A stretch of 53,099 nt of DNA from the NCBI GenBank assembly GCA_036443405.1, contig JAZFYD010000181.1, forward strand, positions 1-53,099, given 5' to 3'. Under the pieces are notes generated by a model. The model made no database searches. It had not been told where the DNA came from and saw nothing but the letters and a program-made list of their open reading frames with translations. Positions 16,410-25,188 of this stretch are shown in pieces. Both the position numbers and the translations under genes were made by a program. This DNA comes from JAZFYD01 sp036443405 (GTDB lineage Bacteria > Planctomycetota > PLA2). The stretch's first letter is position 1. Each line of letters begins with the position of its first letter.

Positions 16410-19400
16410 ATGAAAAGAGCGAGTGCGAAACAGGCCCTGCGGGCCGCGTTGGTTGCCCTGGTAATTTCCGGGATCAGCGCGTGCAGTACGGGCGGCGGAC
16501 CGGGCGAACCCCCGCTTCAGGTGGTGAACTTCAACTTCGCCCCCGGATTCGGTGGCGTGCCGTTGAACGCGCCTCTGGTCCTTACCTTCTCGACAGATGT
16601 GAATCCGGCGTCGGTCACGCCGGACTCGATCCGCATCTTCACGACGACGACCACCACGGCGCAGACGGATCCCGGCGCGCCGGCGGTTGGTGTCTACCTC
16701 ACCAGCGGCAATGTGGTCACGTTCTTGCCGCAGATCCCGCGTCGTGCGGACTTGGCCGACGCCGGCCTGAGCATCGGATTCAGCTACGCCATTCAGGTGC
16801 CGGCGGCTCCGGATGTCATCGAGCCCGTGCGCTCGACCGAGGGCCGTCCGAACGTGGTTCCGTTCCAAGAGAACTTCACCACAATCAACCACACGATCCT
16901 GCCCGCGCCGGGTGACATCCTGGCCGAGCCCAACCTTGGCGTGCTCCACCAGTTCTTCATCGAGGAGAACATTGAAAACGGAGTGGACCCCTGCGACCGC
17001 GACATGCTCTTGTCGTCGGCCCAGAACTCGCCCCAGGTCGTCGAAACCGTTCCCCTCCAGGGTGAGACCGGTTTCGGCACGATCACCGGCATCGCGCCGG
17101 GACTCGGTACGGCGTTTGTCCGCCTCGACCCGATCCGCTTGACCTTTTCGGAGCCGATCGGCACGTGGCGCGTCCGCGAAGAGAACATCGCCATCCGCAA
17201 CGAAAACTTGGGCGGTGAGACGTTCGATCTCTTCTTCTTCTTCACCCAGAACCGCGCGGACTCGACGATCCTGATCACCGTGTTCGACAAGGATTCGTCC
17301 TTCGATCAGGCTTCGGTGCCCCAGGGACGCTTCACCCTTTCGCTCACCGAGTTCTGCGACTTGGCCGGCAACCTGCTGGTCAACAGCGCAACCTGCGACG
17401 CGGACGGGACGTTTTCGCTGTCGTTCTCGACGGTGTCTTCTCCCTCGCTTCCGACCGACCTCGTCATCACGTTTGGTGACGATGACAGCAGTGGTCACGT
17501 CGATGTCGGCGGAGTTCCGACCCCGCAGCGGAATCCCAACGAATTCCCGACTTTTGCCCGTCCGTTCCTGTCCGGTTTCTCCTCCAAGGAGGAGATCATC
17601 CCGAGCAACGTTCGTACAAACGCGAACTGGGGCGGGATCGGCTACTGGGATGGCCGTGCGTTGCAGCACGACAACGGTTTCCGTGGCGAGTTCGTTCCGG
17701 ATGAGCCCGTCCCCACAGCGCTCTTGCTCCGTGGTGGCGTGCTTGGCGCGGGTACAGCGGTCATGGCACCCGTAGCCGGTAAGGCGACGGGCGCGACCGA
17801 CGTTCAGGGTTCGGCCGTTGGCCTGATCCCTGCACCCAACAACAAGTTTGATTTTCTATTGGTCGGTGGCGGTTCGCCGGCGCAGATCAACACCGGCAAC
17901 GATGTCACCGGTCCGATCGTCTACCAAGTCCGTCGGTTCAGCATGCTGGCGGTTCTCAATCCTCCGGTTGACCCGGCCGTCGATCCCCCGACAGTCGCAA
18001 GCCAGCCGACGTTGACCACGACGTTTGCGAGCATCTACCCGTTGCTCTACACCGTCGAGGAAGACGTCCAAATCGAGGGCACGATCGAGGTCGGCGGCGG
18101 CGACGGTGACTTCGGCTTCGACGGTGCGAACGACGGGAGCGGCCAGGGCGGTCGCGACCCCGGTGGTGCTGGCGGACGCCAAGGACCCGGCGGCGGCACC
18201 GGCGGCCACGGTGGTTGCTTCACGCTTGGTACTGCAGAGGATCGCCATGGTCTCGACGGTAGCGTCCCGGTTGGCTGGTTCGGCGCGCTCGACGAGTTCT
18301 CGCAGGCGATGGCCGGCCAGGGCTTCGGTGTCGAGGGCGGCGGCGGCCGATACGACGACAACCAGACCGGCCTCGACGCGACCCACGGCGGTGGCGGAGG
18401 CGCGCACATTGAAGACGGCACCGATGGGGCCAATTTCACTGGTACGACACCGGGCGAATCCGACCGGGGTATCGGTGGCAAGGCCTACCGCTCGGAGGTA
18501 GATGAGTTCCGGACTCCTGGTCCTGCCGGTGGAGCCGGCGGTGGCGGTGGCTCGTCCGAGGATGACGGTGCAGCGTTCGACCCGAGCGATCCCAACGATC
18601 CGCTCGAGGAGCCCAACGGCGTTGCCGACATCCGCGACGATGGCGGCGGCGGTGGCGGCGGCGGCGGCGGAATGTTCTGCATCAGCGCCGGCGGCGACAT
18701 CACAATCGGAACCGTGCTTCCGGCCCCCGAACCTCCGGTGACAGATCCGCCCACGGAAAAGGAACCGGACACCTTGGTTCGCGGAACCATCCGGGCCCTC
18801 GGTGGCCGCGGTGGTTCGACTTGGAGGACGGAAGCGGATGCCGGCACGCCCGGCAACAACCAGGGCTCCGGTAGCCCGGGTGGCGGTGGTGCGGGCGGCG
18901 GCATTTCGATTATTGCCGCCGGCAACTTCAACCTGAACGTGGCCACTATCTTTGCGTTTGGCAGGCGTGGTGGCGACGCGGCGGAAATCGAAATGGGCGA
19001 CCGCGATGCCGGTGGCGCGGACGAAGGCGGCTCCGGCGGGGCCGGCCTGATGTACTTCGCGGACATCGACGGTATCGACATCGCCGAGTCCATCGTCGCG
19101 AACGACAGTGTGGACATGGGCAGTGGCGTCCTGACCGGCACAAACACCGGTGAGTTCTCGCCGGAAGATCCCTCGGACACAACGCCCGAGGAGTTGGAGA
19201 AGGAGTCGTTCAACGGTACGGCGATCCTGATCGTCGACACCTACAACGAAGCCAACGGCTCGGTCGTCTTCGGTGTTTCCCGCATCGTGACCGAGTTCTT
19301 CGACACGCTGTCGAAGAACGTCGTTTACGATAACTGCCGCGTGCTCAGCAACGCTCCTGATTTCATCTGGGTGCCCGGCGACCCGACCGATCGCACGATT

Positions 19401-19802
19401 CGCGTGTTTGTGGATGCGACGGTAGGCACCGGCCCGGACAACAACGCCGTTCCGGATCTGTCCGAGGAGGCCGCGGACGGCTCCCTCGGCGGCGGGGCGA
19501 ACCAAATCGGCGCTTCGCTTGAGATCGAATTGGATGTGGATTCCGACGGCGATCCGGCGGCGGGAGCGGAATACGATGCGCTCTTCGAGATTTCGGATAC
19601 CGCGGACATCTCCAGTAACCGGTACGTGCGAATGCGCGTTGAGTTCGATCTCGGGACGATCACCACGGTTCTCCTGGATTCGTTTGCTCCTCCGGGTCTG
19701 GGTCTCGTGCAGATCGCTCCAGGCAACAGCCTGGGTAACCTCGACGCGGGCTTCCCGGGTGTGCCGGCGATCGCGGATCTGCGAGTGCGCTTCATCCCGT
19801 AA
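16410..19802 (+). CDS. Giant glycine-rich lipoprotein with SbsA/Ig-like domains
   Basis: 1130 residues. The signal peptide ends in lipobox ISAC (Cys25). N-terminal Ig-like domains of the SbsA type are at about 35-150 (LNAPLVLTFSTDVNPASVTPD) and about 210-345 (LDPIRLTFSEPIG). Residues about 555-880 are rich in Gly, Asp and Asn with tracts such as DGGGGGGGGGGGM, interleaved with short beta repeats of the type ISAGGDITI and IIAAGNFNLN. This suggests a parallel beta-solenoid with glycine loops. The C-terminal about 110 residues form a separate beta domain resembling the end of the 14169 product. Acidic composition and a Thr run (FTTTTTTAQT) fit an extracellular, possibly calcium-binding or glycosylated surface protein. 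Unknown function. A strong terminator follows. Confidence 0.75.
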   Translation: MKRASAKQALRAALVALVISGISACSTGGGPGEPPLQVVNFNFAPGFGGVPLNAPLVLTFSTDVNPASVTPDSIRIFTTTTTTAQTDPGAPAVGVYLTSGNVVTFLPQIPRRADLADAGLSIGFSYAIQVPAAPDVIEPVRSTEGRPNVVPFQENFTTINHTILPAPGDILAEPNLGVLHQFFIEENIENGVDPCDRDMLLSSAQNSPQVVETVPLQGETGFGTITGIAPGLGTAFVRLDPIRLTFSEPIGTWRVREENIAIRNENLGGETFDLFFFFTQNRADSTILITVFDKDSSFDQASVPQGRFTLSLTEFCDLAGNLLVNSATCDADGTFSLSFSTVSSPSLPTDLVITFGDDDSSGHVDVGGVPTPQRNPNEFPTFARPFLSGFSSKEEIIPSNVRTNANWGGIGYWDGRALQHDNGFRGEFVPDEPVPTALLLRGGVLGAGTAVMAPVAGKATGATDVQGSAVGLIPAPNNKFDFLLVGGGSPAQINTGNDVTGPIVYQVRRFSMLAVLNPPVDPAVDPPTVASQPTLTTTFASIYPLLYTVEEDVQIEGTIEVGGGDGDFGFDGANDGSGQGGRDPGGAGGRQGPGGGTGGHGGCFTLGTAEDRHGLDGSVPVGWFGALDEFSQAMAGQGFGVEGGGGRYDDNQTGLDATHGGGGGAHIEDGTDGANFTGTTPGESDRGIGGKAYRSEVDEFRTPGPAGGAGGGGGSSEDDGAAFDPSDPNDPLEEPNGVADIRDDGGGGGGGGGGMFCISAGGDITIGTVLPAPEPPVTDPPTEKEPDTLVRGTIRALGGRGGSTWRTEADAGTPGNNQGSGSPGGGGAGGGISIIAAGNFNLNVATIFAFGRRGGDAAEIEMGDRDAGGADEGGSGGAGLMYFADIDGIDIAESIVANDSVDMGSGVLTGTNTGEFSPEDPSDTTPEELEKESFNGTAILIVDTYNEANGSVVFGVSRIVTEFFDTLSKNVVYDNCRVLSNAPDFIWVPGDPTDRTIRVFVDATVGTGPDNNAVPDLSEEAADGSLGGGANQIGASLEIELDVDSDGDPAAGAEYDALFEISDTADISSNRYVRMRVEFDLGTITTVLLDSFAPPGLGLVQIAPGNSLGNLDAGFPGVPAIADLRVRFIP

Positions 19803-19828
19803 GCGGGAGTTTTTCGACCGACTTTTTC

Positions 19829-19864
19829 AGGGCCGCCGGCGATGAACCGGCGGCCCTGTTTTTT
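19829..19864 (+). terminator. Strong Rho-independent terminator
   Basis: An 11-bp perfect stem AGGGCCGCCGG (19829-19839) / CCGGCGGCCCT (19847-19857) with a 7-nt loop is followed by G and six T (19859-19864). It ends the lipoprotein transcript and insulates the radical SAM operon that starts 10 nt later. Confidence 0.92.
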
Positions 19865-19873
19865 CCTGGACCC

Positions 19874-20884
19874 ATGATCGCCTCCAACAATCCGAACCCC
19901 GCGCAGAAGCGCCCGAAACGGGGAATCGGGGCGCTCGTCGCACCGTTCGTCGCGCGCATGTATCTGCGGCGCCCCGCCCTCGCGGATTTGGTCGCGATCA
20001 AGTACGGAACCACACGAGCAGCGTTCTGGGCGGCCTACAACGAGGTGCTGTTTCGACTGCGTCGCACAAGCGGCTACCGGCTCATCTCCGCCAATTTCGA
20101 GGTGACGAACCGCTGCAACCTGAGCTGCACGATCTGTCCGGTCAACCACGGGATGAACCGTGCGAAGACCAGCATGGATCTGGCCGGGTTCGAACGCTTC
20201 CTCGAGTCGAATCCCGGTCTCGAGTTCCTGATGCTCTTTCAGTGGGGCGAGCCCCTTCTCGTCAAGGAGTTGCCGGAGATGATCGCGGCGGCGACAGGGC
20301 GCGGCATCCCGACGATGATCACAACCAACGGGACGCTGCTCGACGAGATGTGGTGCGAGCGTCTTCTCGACGCTGGCCTGACGCGCCTGACGATGTCCGT
20401 CGATGGCGACGCCGAGACGCACGAACAAATTCGTGGCGTGGCGCTCGAGCCGCTCCGGCAAAATCTGCTGCGCTTGCGGCGGATGCGGGACGAACGGGGT
20501 GCGACCCTCGGAATCGACGTGAGCATGGTGGTGAACGACGCCACGGAGGCGCACTGGCGGACCGTGCAGAGCGATTGGGCGGGCGTCGTGGACCGTATCC
20601 AGGCGATTCCCCAGTTCATGGTGAGAGAGCGCAAGAACGCGTGTCGCGAGCCCAACCGCGGGAGCCTCGTGGTTCTGGCCGACGGCAGCGTGACGGTTTG
20701 CTGTGCGGACCCCGACGGGCGCGAGATCGTCGGGCACGTGGATGAGCAGCCGCTTCAGGAGATCCTCAACAACAAGGCCATGCGGGAGTTTCGCCGCGCG
20801 CACTTCTCGGGCGAGTTCCCCGAGATCTGCCGCGACTGCGGCGAATACGAAACCCACGTGGTGGAGCCGCGGTTCGCACGGTGA
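19874..20884 (+). CDS. Radical SAM/SPASM protein 1
   Basis: 336 residues. Radical SAM enzymes cleave S-adenosylmethionine with a 4Fe-4S cluster to start radical chemistry. The cluster motif CNLSCTIC (Cys81, Cys85, Cys88) has the canonical CX3CX2C spacing. The second conserved strand reads FQWGEPLL where GGEP is usual, followed by TTNGTLL. The C-terminus has a SPASM-like auxiliary-cluster pattern: Cys257, LADGSVTVCCAD (Cys276-277) and CRDC (319-322). The N-terminal 60 residues are helical and not part of the core. First gene of a five-gene operon (gaps 7, -4, -4, -4 nt). The substrate is unknown; neighbours point to glycan, lipid or protein modification. It has no strong likeness to a named subfamily that I can assign. 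Confidence 0.82.
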   Translation: MIASNNPNPAQKRPKRGIGALVAPFVARMYLRRPALADLVAIKYGTTRAAFWAAYNEVLFRLRRTSGYRLISANFEVTNRCNLSCTICPVNHGMNRAKTSMDLAGFERFLESNPGLEFLMLFQWGEPLLVKELPEMIAAATGRGIPTMITTNGTLLDEMWCERLLDAGLTRLTMSVDGDAETHEQIRGVALEPLRQNLLRLRRMRDERGATLGIDVSMVVNDATEAHWRTVQSDWAGVVDRIQAIPQFMVRERKNACREPNRGSLVVLADGSVTVCCADPDGREIVGHVDEQPLQEILNNKAMREFRRAHFSGEFPEICRDCGEYETHVVEPRFAR

Positions 20885-20891
20885 GGACGCT

Positions 20892-21929
20892 GTGAGACGG
20901 CAGTATCTCGACCTCGTGGTTCGCCGGCTGAAAAAGGGGGACTGGCGCTTTCCGTTTCGCGCTGCGCGCTCGGTGAGCCGCGCGATACGGGGCGAGGACC
21001 AGCCGCTTCTCGGCACGCTCATCGTCACCTACCGCTGTGATCTCGATTGCGAGATGTGTGACCTCCCGCTTCGCGGCGACCGCAAGCGCGAGCTCGACAC
21101 GGCTGGATTCCGGGACGTGCTGGATGGATTCGCCGACCTGGGCGTCTTAGGCGTCGGAATCACCGGCGGCGAGCCGCTGCTGCGGGAGGACCTCCCCGAA
21201 CTAGTGGCTCACGGAACGCGGCGCGGTCTGTTGATGCACATCAACACCAACGGAACGCTGCTCGACGATTCCCGGGTGCGTGCGCTGGCCGATGCGGGGG
21301 TCGCCTCGTTCAACATCTCCTTAGACGGTCCCGACGCGGAAACCCACGATCGGTTGCGCGGTAGGACCGGTTCGTTTCAGCGCGTCCTGCGCGCCGCGGC
21401 GCGATTGATCGCTCTGCCGGACCGAGCGTATCGCGTGGCCCTGACCTGCGCGCTCGGCGAGGACAACGTCTCCTCCGTGCCGGCGTTGCTCGCGCGTGCG
21501 CGCGACGTCGGCGTCGATCGCGTCGGCTTTCTCCCGGTGCACGAACTCAAGGGCGACCAGGTTTCCACGCGCTCGGTGGATTCAAACGGTGCGATGGCCG
21601 CGCTGCTCGAGCGCTGCGGCCAAGATCCGTTGCTGGACAACTCGCAGGAATACCTGGGCCTCTTTCCGATGGCGTATGCCGGAGAAAAAAACCCCGTTGC
21701 GTGCGTCGCGCCGCGTACCTCGGTGGTGGTGGACTGCTTTGGTGAGATCTTTCCCTGCGTGCCGCTCAACGCCGTGCGGCGCCCGGTTGGTTCGGGCGAC
21801 GTGCGTGAGGTCTGGCGCTCGGACGACTACAAGGCGGTGCGCGAGTCGCTTCATTCGTGCCGGGAGTGTTTCTGGAACTGCCACACCGAGATGAACCTCG
21901 CGCTGGCGCGCCTCGGAGGGCGTCGGTGA
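20892..21929 (+). CDS. Radical SAM/SPASM protein 2
   Basis: 345 residues from GTG 20892, 7 nt after the previous stop; the frame is open further upstream but inside the preceding gene. CX3CX2C motif CDLDCEMC (Cys49, 53, 56), then ITGGEPLLRED, NTNGTLL and FNISLDGP, all typical of SPASM-type enzymes such as those of the PqqE/MoaA-like branch. The C-terminal part has a Cys pattern ACVAP, VVDCFGEIFPC and CRECFWNCH, consistent with an auxiliary Fe-S cluster. The protein is homologous in layout to its upstream neighbour but not a close duplicate. Its TGA overlaps the next GTG (GTGA), so translation is coupled to the glycosyltransferase. The substrate is unknown. Confidence 0.85.
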   Translation: MRRQYLDLVVRRLKKGDWRFPFRAARSVSRAIRGEDQPLLGTLIVTYRCDLDCEMCDLPLRGDRKRELDTAGFRDVLDGFADLGVLGVGITGGEPLLREDLPELVAHGTRRGLLMHINTNGTLLDDSRVRALADAGVASFNISLDGPDAETHDRLRGRTGSFQRVLRAAARLIALPDRAYRVALTCALGEDNVSSVPALLARARDVGVDRVGFLPVHELKGDQVSTRSVDSNGAMAALLERCGQDPLLDNSQEYLGLFPMAYAGEKNPVACVAPRTSVVVDCFGEIFPCVPLNAVRRPVGSGDVREVWRSDDYKAVRESLHSCRECFWNCHTEMNLALARLGGRR

Positions 21930-23107
21930 GCCTCGGCGGGGCGAAGTTCCTCGACCGGCTCGGCGGCCGTTGCATGCTGGCGGCGCTCCAGCCGGTTCGT
22001 GCGCTGCAGGACGTGTTCTCCGGCGAGCCGCGGCCGCTCGAGGTCCGTGAGATGGTCGCGGTGAAGTTCTGGGGGGCCGGCAACGCGGCGCTGCTCCTAC
22101 CGGTGCTGGCTTCGCTCAAGGCGCGGTACCCCGCGGCGAAGCTGACCGTCGTCACCATCGCGGGCAACGAGACGCTATACCGGGACACGGCCGACGACGT
22201 TCTGACCGTTCGCCTGCGGCCGTTCGGGATGGCGTGTTTAGATCTTCTGTCTGTGCTCGCGCAGTTGCGCCGGCGGCGCGTGGATCTCGCGATCGACTTC
22301 GAGCAGTACGTGCGCACTTCGCAGGCTTTGCTCTACCTGTCCGGCGCGCGACAGGTCATCGCGTTCGACACCAAAGGTCAATCCCGCGCGGGCCTGGCTG
22401 ATGTGAAGGTCAAATACGACGACACGCAGCACGCCGCGCGGTCGTTTCTCGATCTCGCGCGTGCGGCCGGCGTGCACGTGGCGGACTACGAACCGGGTGG
22501 CCTCGTGCCGCGCCCGGAAGCGCTTGCGCGGATCGATGGCTGGCTCGCCCGCATGGGTGGGACGGAGCGGCCGCTGGTCGTCCTGCATCCCGGGTCGGGC
22601 GACAACTTCCCGGGGCGCCGTTGGCCAACGCGACGTTTCGGCCTCATCGCGCGAACGCTGGTCGATGAACGCGACGCGCTGGTTGTGGTCACCGGCTCCG
22701 CCCGGGAGCGGCAACTGTGTGCGGAGGTGGTCGAGGCCTCGGAACGGCCGATCCTCGACCTCGCCGGGGCGCACGACTGGGAGAGTGTGATCGCGCTGCT
22801 TCACAGATCGTCCCTGCTGATCAGCAACGACACGGGTCCGGTGCACATCGCGTCGGCGCTCGGCATTTCGGTGCTCGGCCTCTACGGGCCCAACACGCCG
22901 GAGCTCTACGGACCGCTTTCCGCGGGCAGCACCGCGTTTTACGAACCGCCGCCGTGCAGTCCGTGCATCACGAACTTCAACTACAAGACCAGCCGTTGTC
23001 TGAACCCGGTCTGCATCCGCGCGATCACGGTGGATGCAGTTTCGAAGGCGGCGCTCGCACGCCTGCCGGCCACCGGCACGAGAGAACGCGCCGGGAACCG
23101 CGCGTGA
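21926..23107 (+). CDS. Glycosyltransferase family 9 (heptosyltransferase-like)
   Basis: 393 residues from GTG 21926, with GGAGGG at 21915-21920 as ribosome-binding site. It has the GT-B fold: the N-terminal domain opens with the short strand VAVKFWGAGNAALLLPVL, as in RfaF/WaaF (usually the acceptor side). The C-terminal half has VVLHPGSGD and ISNDTGPVHIASALG, the nucleotide-sugar binding signature of the ADP-heptose:LPS heptosyltransferases. A Cys-rich patch (CSPCITNFNYKTSRCLNPVC) near residue 350 is common in this family. It could transfer heptose or another sugar to a lipid or glycan at the inner face of the inner membrane. It is encoded between two radical SAM enzymes and a membrane glycosyltransferase-like protein. 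Confidence 0.87.
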   Translation: MSLGGAKFLDRLGGRCMLAALQPVRALQDVFSGEPRPLEVREMVAVKFWGAGNAALLLPVLASLKARYPAAKLTVVTIAGNETLYRDTADDVLTVRLRPFGMACLDLLSVLAQLRRRRVDLAIDFEQYVRTSQALLYLSGARQVIAFDTKGQSRAGLADVKVKYDDTQHAARSFLDLARAAGVHVADYEPGGLVPRPEALARIDGWLARMGGTERPLVVLHPGSGDNFPGRRWPTRRFGLIARTLVDERDALVVVTGSARERQLCAEVVEASERPILDLAGAHDWESVIALLHRSSLLISNDTGPVHIASALGISVLGLYGPNTPELYGPLSAGSTAFYEPPPCSPCITNFNYKTSRCLNPVCIRAITVDAVSKAALARLPATGTRERAGNRA

Positions 23108-25188
23108 CGACCCGCCTCTCGATTTTCGGAGCGGCCGGAATCGCGCTGCTCTGCTACCTGCCGTCGCTGCGCGGGGAGTTTCTCTACGACGACGCCCGGT
23201 TTGTCGTCAACAACCCGCATATCGACACGGTCGGCAATCCGGCGCGCTTTTTCACCGACATCGAAACCACGGCGGCGCCGGATCGGGCGACGCGCGATAT
23301 CTACCGTCCGTTGCGGACACTGAGCTACGCGCTGCTGAAATCCGTAGGTGCGGACCCGGACCCGGGCGTGTTTCACCTGCTGAACGTCCTGTTGCACGCC
23401 GTGAGTGTCGCGTTGCTCGCGGCGCTGCTCCTGAACGCCGGCGTCGGCGCAGGCCCCGCGTTTTTCTCGGCGCTCCTCTTCGGTGTCCATCCGCTCACCG
23501 TCGAGGTCACCGCCTACATCTCGTCGCTTGGGGATTCTTGGGCGACCGCGTTTGGGTTGGCGTCGATCTACATGCACGCACGCCAACGCCCGGTTGGCGC
23601 GTTCGTGTTCTTTACCGCGGCGCTCTTTGGCAAGGAGTCGATGGTCGTCGTTCCTATTCTCTGGGGCGTGTGGGACTGGGCGTTGCGCCGCGCGCCGATC
23701 GCCAAGACCGCGGTGCGATCCGTGCTCCCCGGACTCCTCATTGTCGTCGCGTTCATGTTCTGGCGCGACTCGCTCGGTGCTAAATCCGCGCAGACCGTAT
23801 TCCTGGGAGGATCGCGCCTTACGGCGGTCTGGACTATGCTCTCGGCGCTCGGCTACTACGCGGCGCTTGTTCTGTTTCCCGCGGGTCCGACATTCGAGGC
23901 GATCGTCGATCCACAGCCGACGCCCTGGAGCGTGCCAGTTCTGGTCGGTGTGGCCGTTCTCGGGCTGCTCGTTTGGGCGATCTGGCGCGGAGCACCTCGT
24001 GTGCGCCTCGCCGCGGCGTGGTTCCTGGTCGGGCTCGCGCCGGTGAGCAATGTGATCGTGCCACTCAAGATCGCGGCGGCCGACCGTTTCGTGTACCTCT
24101 CGTTGGCCGGGCTCGCGTTTTTGGTCGGTGACACACTCCAACGACCCACGACAACTCCGTATGTCCGCCGCGCGGGCTGGGCGGTGTTGCTGTTGCTCGC
24201 GCTTGTCACGCAGGATCGCATCGCCGACTGGCGTTCGCCCCAGACTCTCCGGGACGCCCGCCGGCAAGTGTGGCCGAAAAACGAGCGTGTGGTTTGGGGC
24301 GATGCGGCCGCCGAAGCGGCCAAGGCCGTCGACATCTACGCGGTGGCGCGCGGCCCGAGCGACCTCGAGCGTGCGTCCGAGGCATTGCAGAAGGCCACCG
24401 ATTTTTATGACGTGTTCTTCCGGAATTCACCGGTCGAGGTCACGCTGCAGGCGCGCATCGAGCTTGCGCGGCTTTATCTGGAGGCCGCGTCCGCGCACGC
24501 CCGGCTCGGTTTCGATAATCATGCACAGATCCTGTACGAGGATACGTTGCGCCAACTCCGAGAAGCACACAGATTGCACCTAAACGGTGTCGGACGGTAC
24601 AACGCGAACGAAGCCGCGTTTGTCGCGGACGCGATCCTCCACGTTTGCGTCCAGCTTGCAGTTCCGGGTTATCAGAAGGTCGAGCTGCTCGCGTCCGTCG
24701 GTGCGCGCGCTGCGATCGTGCTCGAGAAGAACTTCGGCCGGCGAGAGGACTTTCGCCGGTCGATCCTGCTGATGGCCACCGCCATCCAACGGCGTGTCAG
24801 CCACAAAGCCGAATCGCGGGCGGCGTTTCAAAAGTGCCTCCATGTGTTCGAGAAGCTCGAGGAAGGCGGCCAGGACACACGCTACCATCGCGGCCTTTGC
24901 TACATGTACCTCGCGGTCATCAAGGATCGCCCGCCCAACCGCGAATACCTCGAGATGGCGCGCGGGTTGTTTTTGGAGGTAGCCACGCAGGACGAGTCGT
25001 ATTGGGCCTGGGGCCACATGCACCGCGCCCGATGCCTCCGGCTGATAGGCCTGCTCTTCGACGATATCGAGAGCGCGAAGCGTGCGTACGCGATCCTTCA
25101 GGAGTTGAAACCCAAGGTGGTCGGCGAACGCTTGGTCCGGGACATTCGATCCGAGCTGTCGCTGTGTGAGAAACTGCTGAACAAATGA
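23104..25188 (+). CDS. Polytopic TMTC/PMT-like (GT-C) membrane protein with helical C-terminal domain
   Basis: 694 residues from GTG 23104 (GTGA overlap). About 10 transmembrane segments occupy residues 5-370. The first periplasmic loop holds the diagnostic FLYDDARFVVNNPHI with the Asp-Asp pair (29-30), as in TMTC/PMT-type O-mannosyltransferases and related GT-C enzymes that use lipid-linked sugars. GKESMVVVPIL and DRFVYLSLAGL are also typical of TMTC-like bacterial proteins. Residues about 400-694 form a soluble alpha-helical domain that may be TPR-like, though repeats are degenerate. Inference: it transfers a sugar to a protein or glycan at the periplasmic side. Its stop overlaps the next start (ATGA). 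Confidence 0.75.
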   Translation: MTTRLSIFGAAGIALLCYLPSLRGEFLYDDARFVVNNPHIDTVGNPARFFTDIETTAAPDRATRDIYRPLRTLSYALLKSVGADPDPGVFHLLNVLLHAVSVALLAALLLNAGVGAGPAFFSALLFGVHPLTVEVTAYISSLGDSWATAFGLASIYMHARQRPVGAFVFFTAALFGKESMVVVPILWGVWDWALRRAPIAKTAVRSVLPGLLIVVAFMFWRDSLGAKSAQTVFLGGSRLTAVWTMLSALGYYAALVLFPAGPTFEAIVDPQPTPWSVPVLVGVAVLGLLVWAIWRGAPRVRLAAAWFLVGLAPVSNVIVPLKIAAADRFVYLSLAGLAFLVGDTLQRPTTTPYVRRAGWAVLLLLALVTQDRIADWRSPQTLRDARRQVWPKNERVVWGDAAAEAAKAVDIYAVARGPSDLERASEALQKATDFYDVFFRNSPVEVTLQARIELARLYLEAASAHARLGFDNHAQILYEDTLRQLREAHRLHLNGVGRYNANEAAFVADAILHVCVQLAVPGYQKVELLASVGARAAIVLEKNFGRREDFRRSILLMATAIQRRVSHKAESRAAFQKCLHVFEKLEEGGQDTRYHRGLCYMYLAVIKDRPPNREYLEMARGLFLEVATQDESYWAWGHMHRARCLRLIGLLFDDIESAKRAYAILQELKPKVVGERLVRDIRSELSLCEKLLNK

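Noticed and set aside
18076..19050. Tandem DNA repeat or CRISPR in the glycine-rich coding section
   Set aside because: The repetition is at the amino-acid level (GGC/GGT codons) without regular unit length or conserved spacers.
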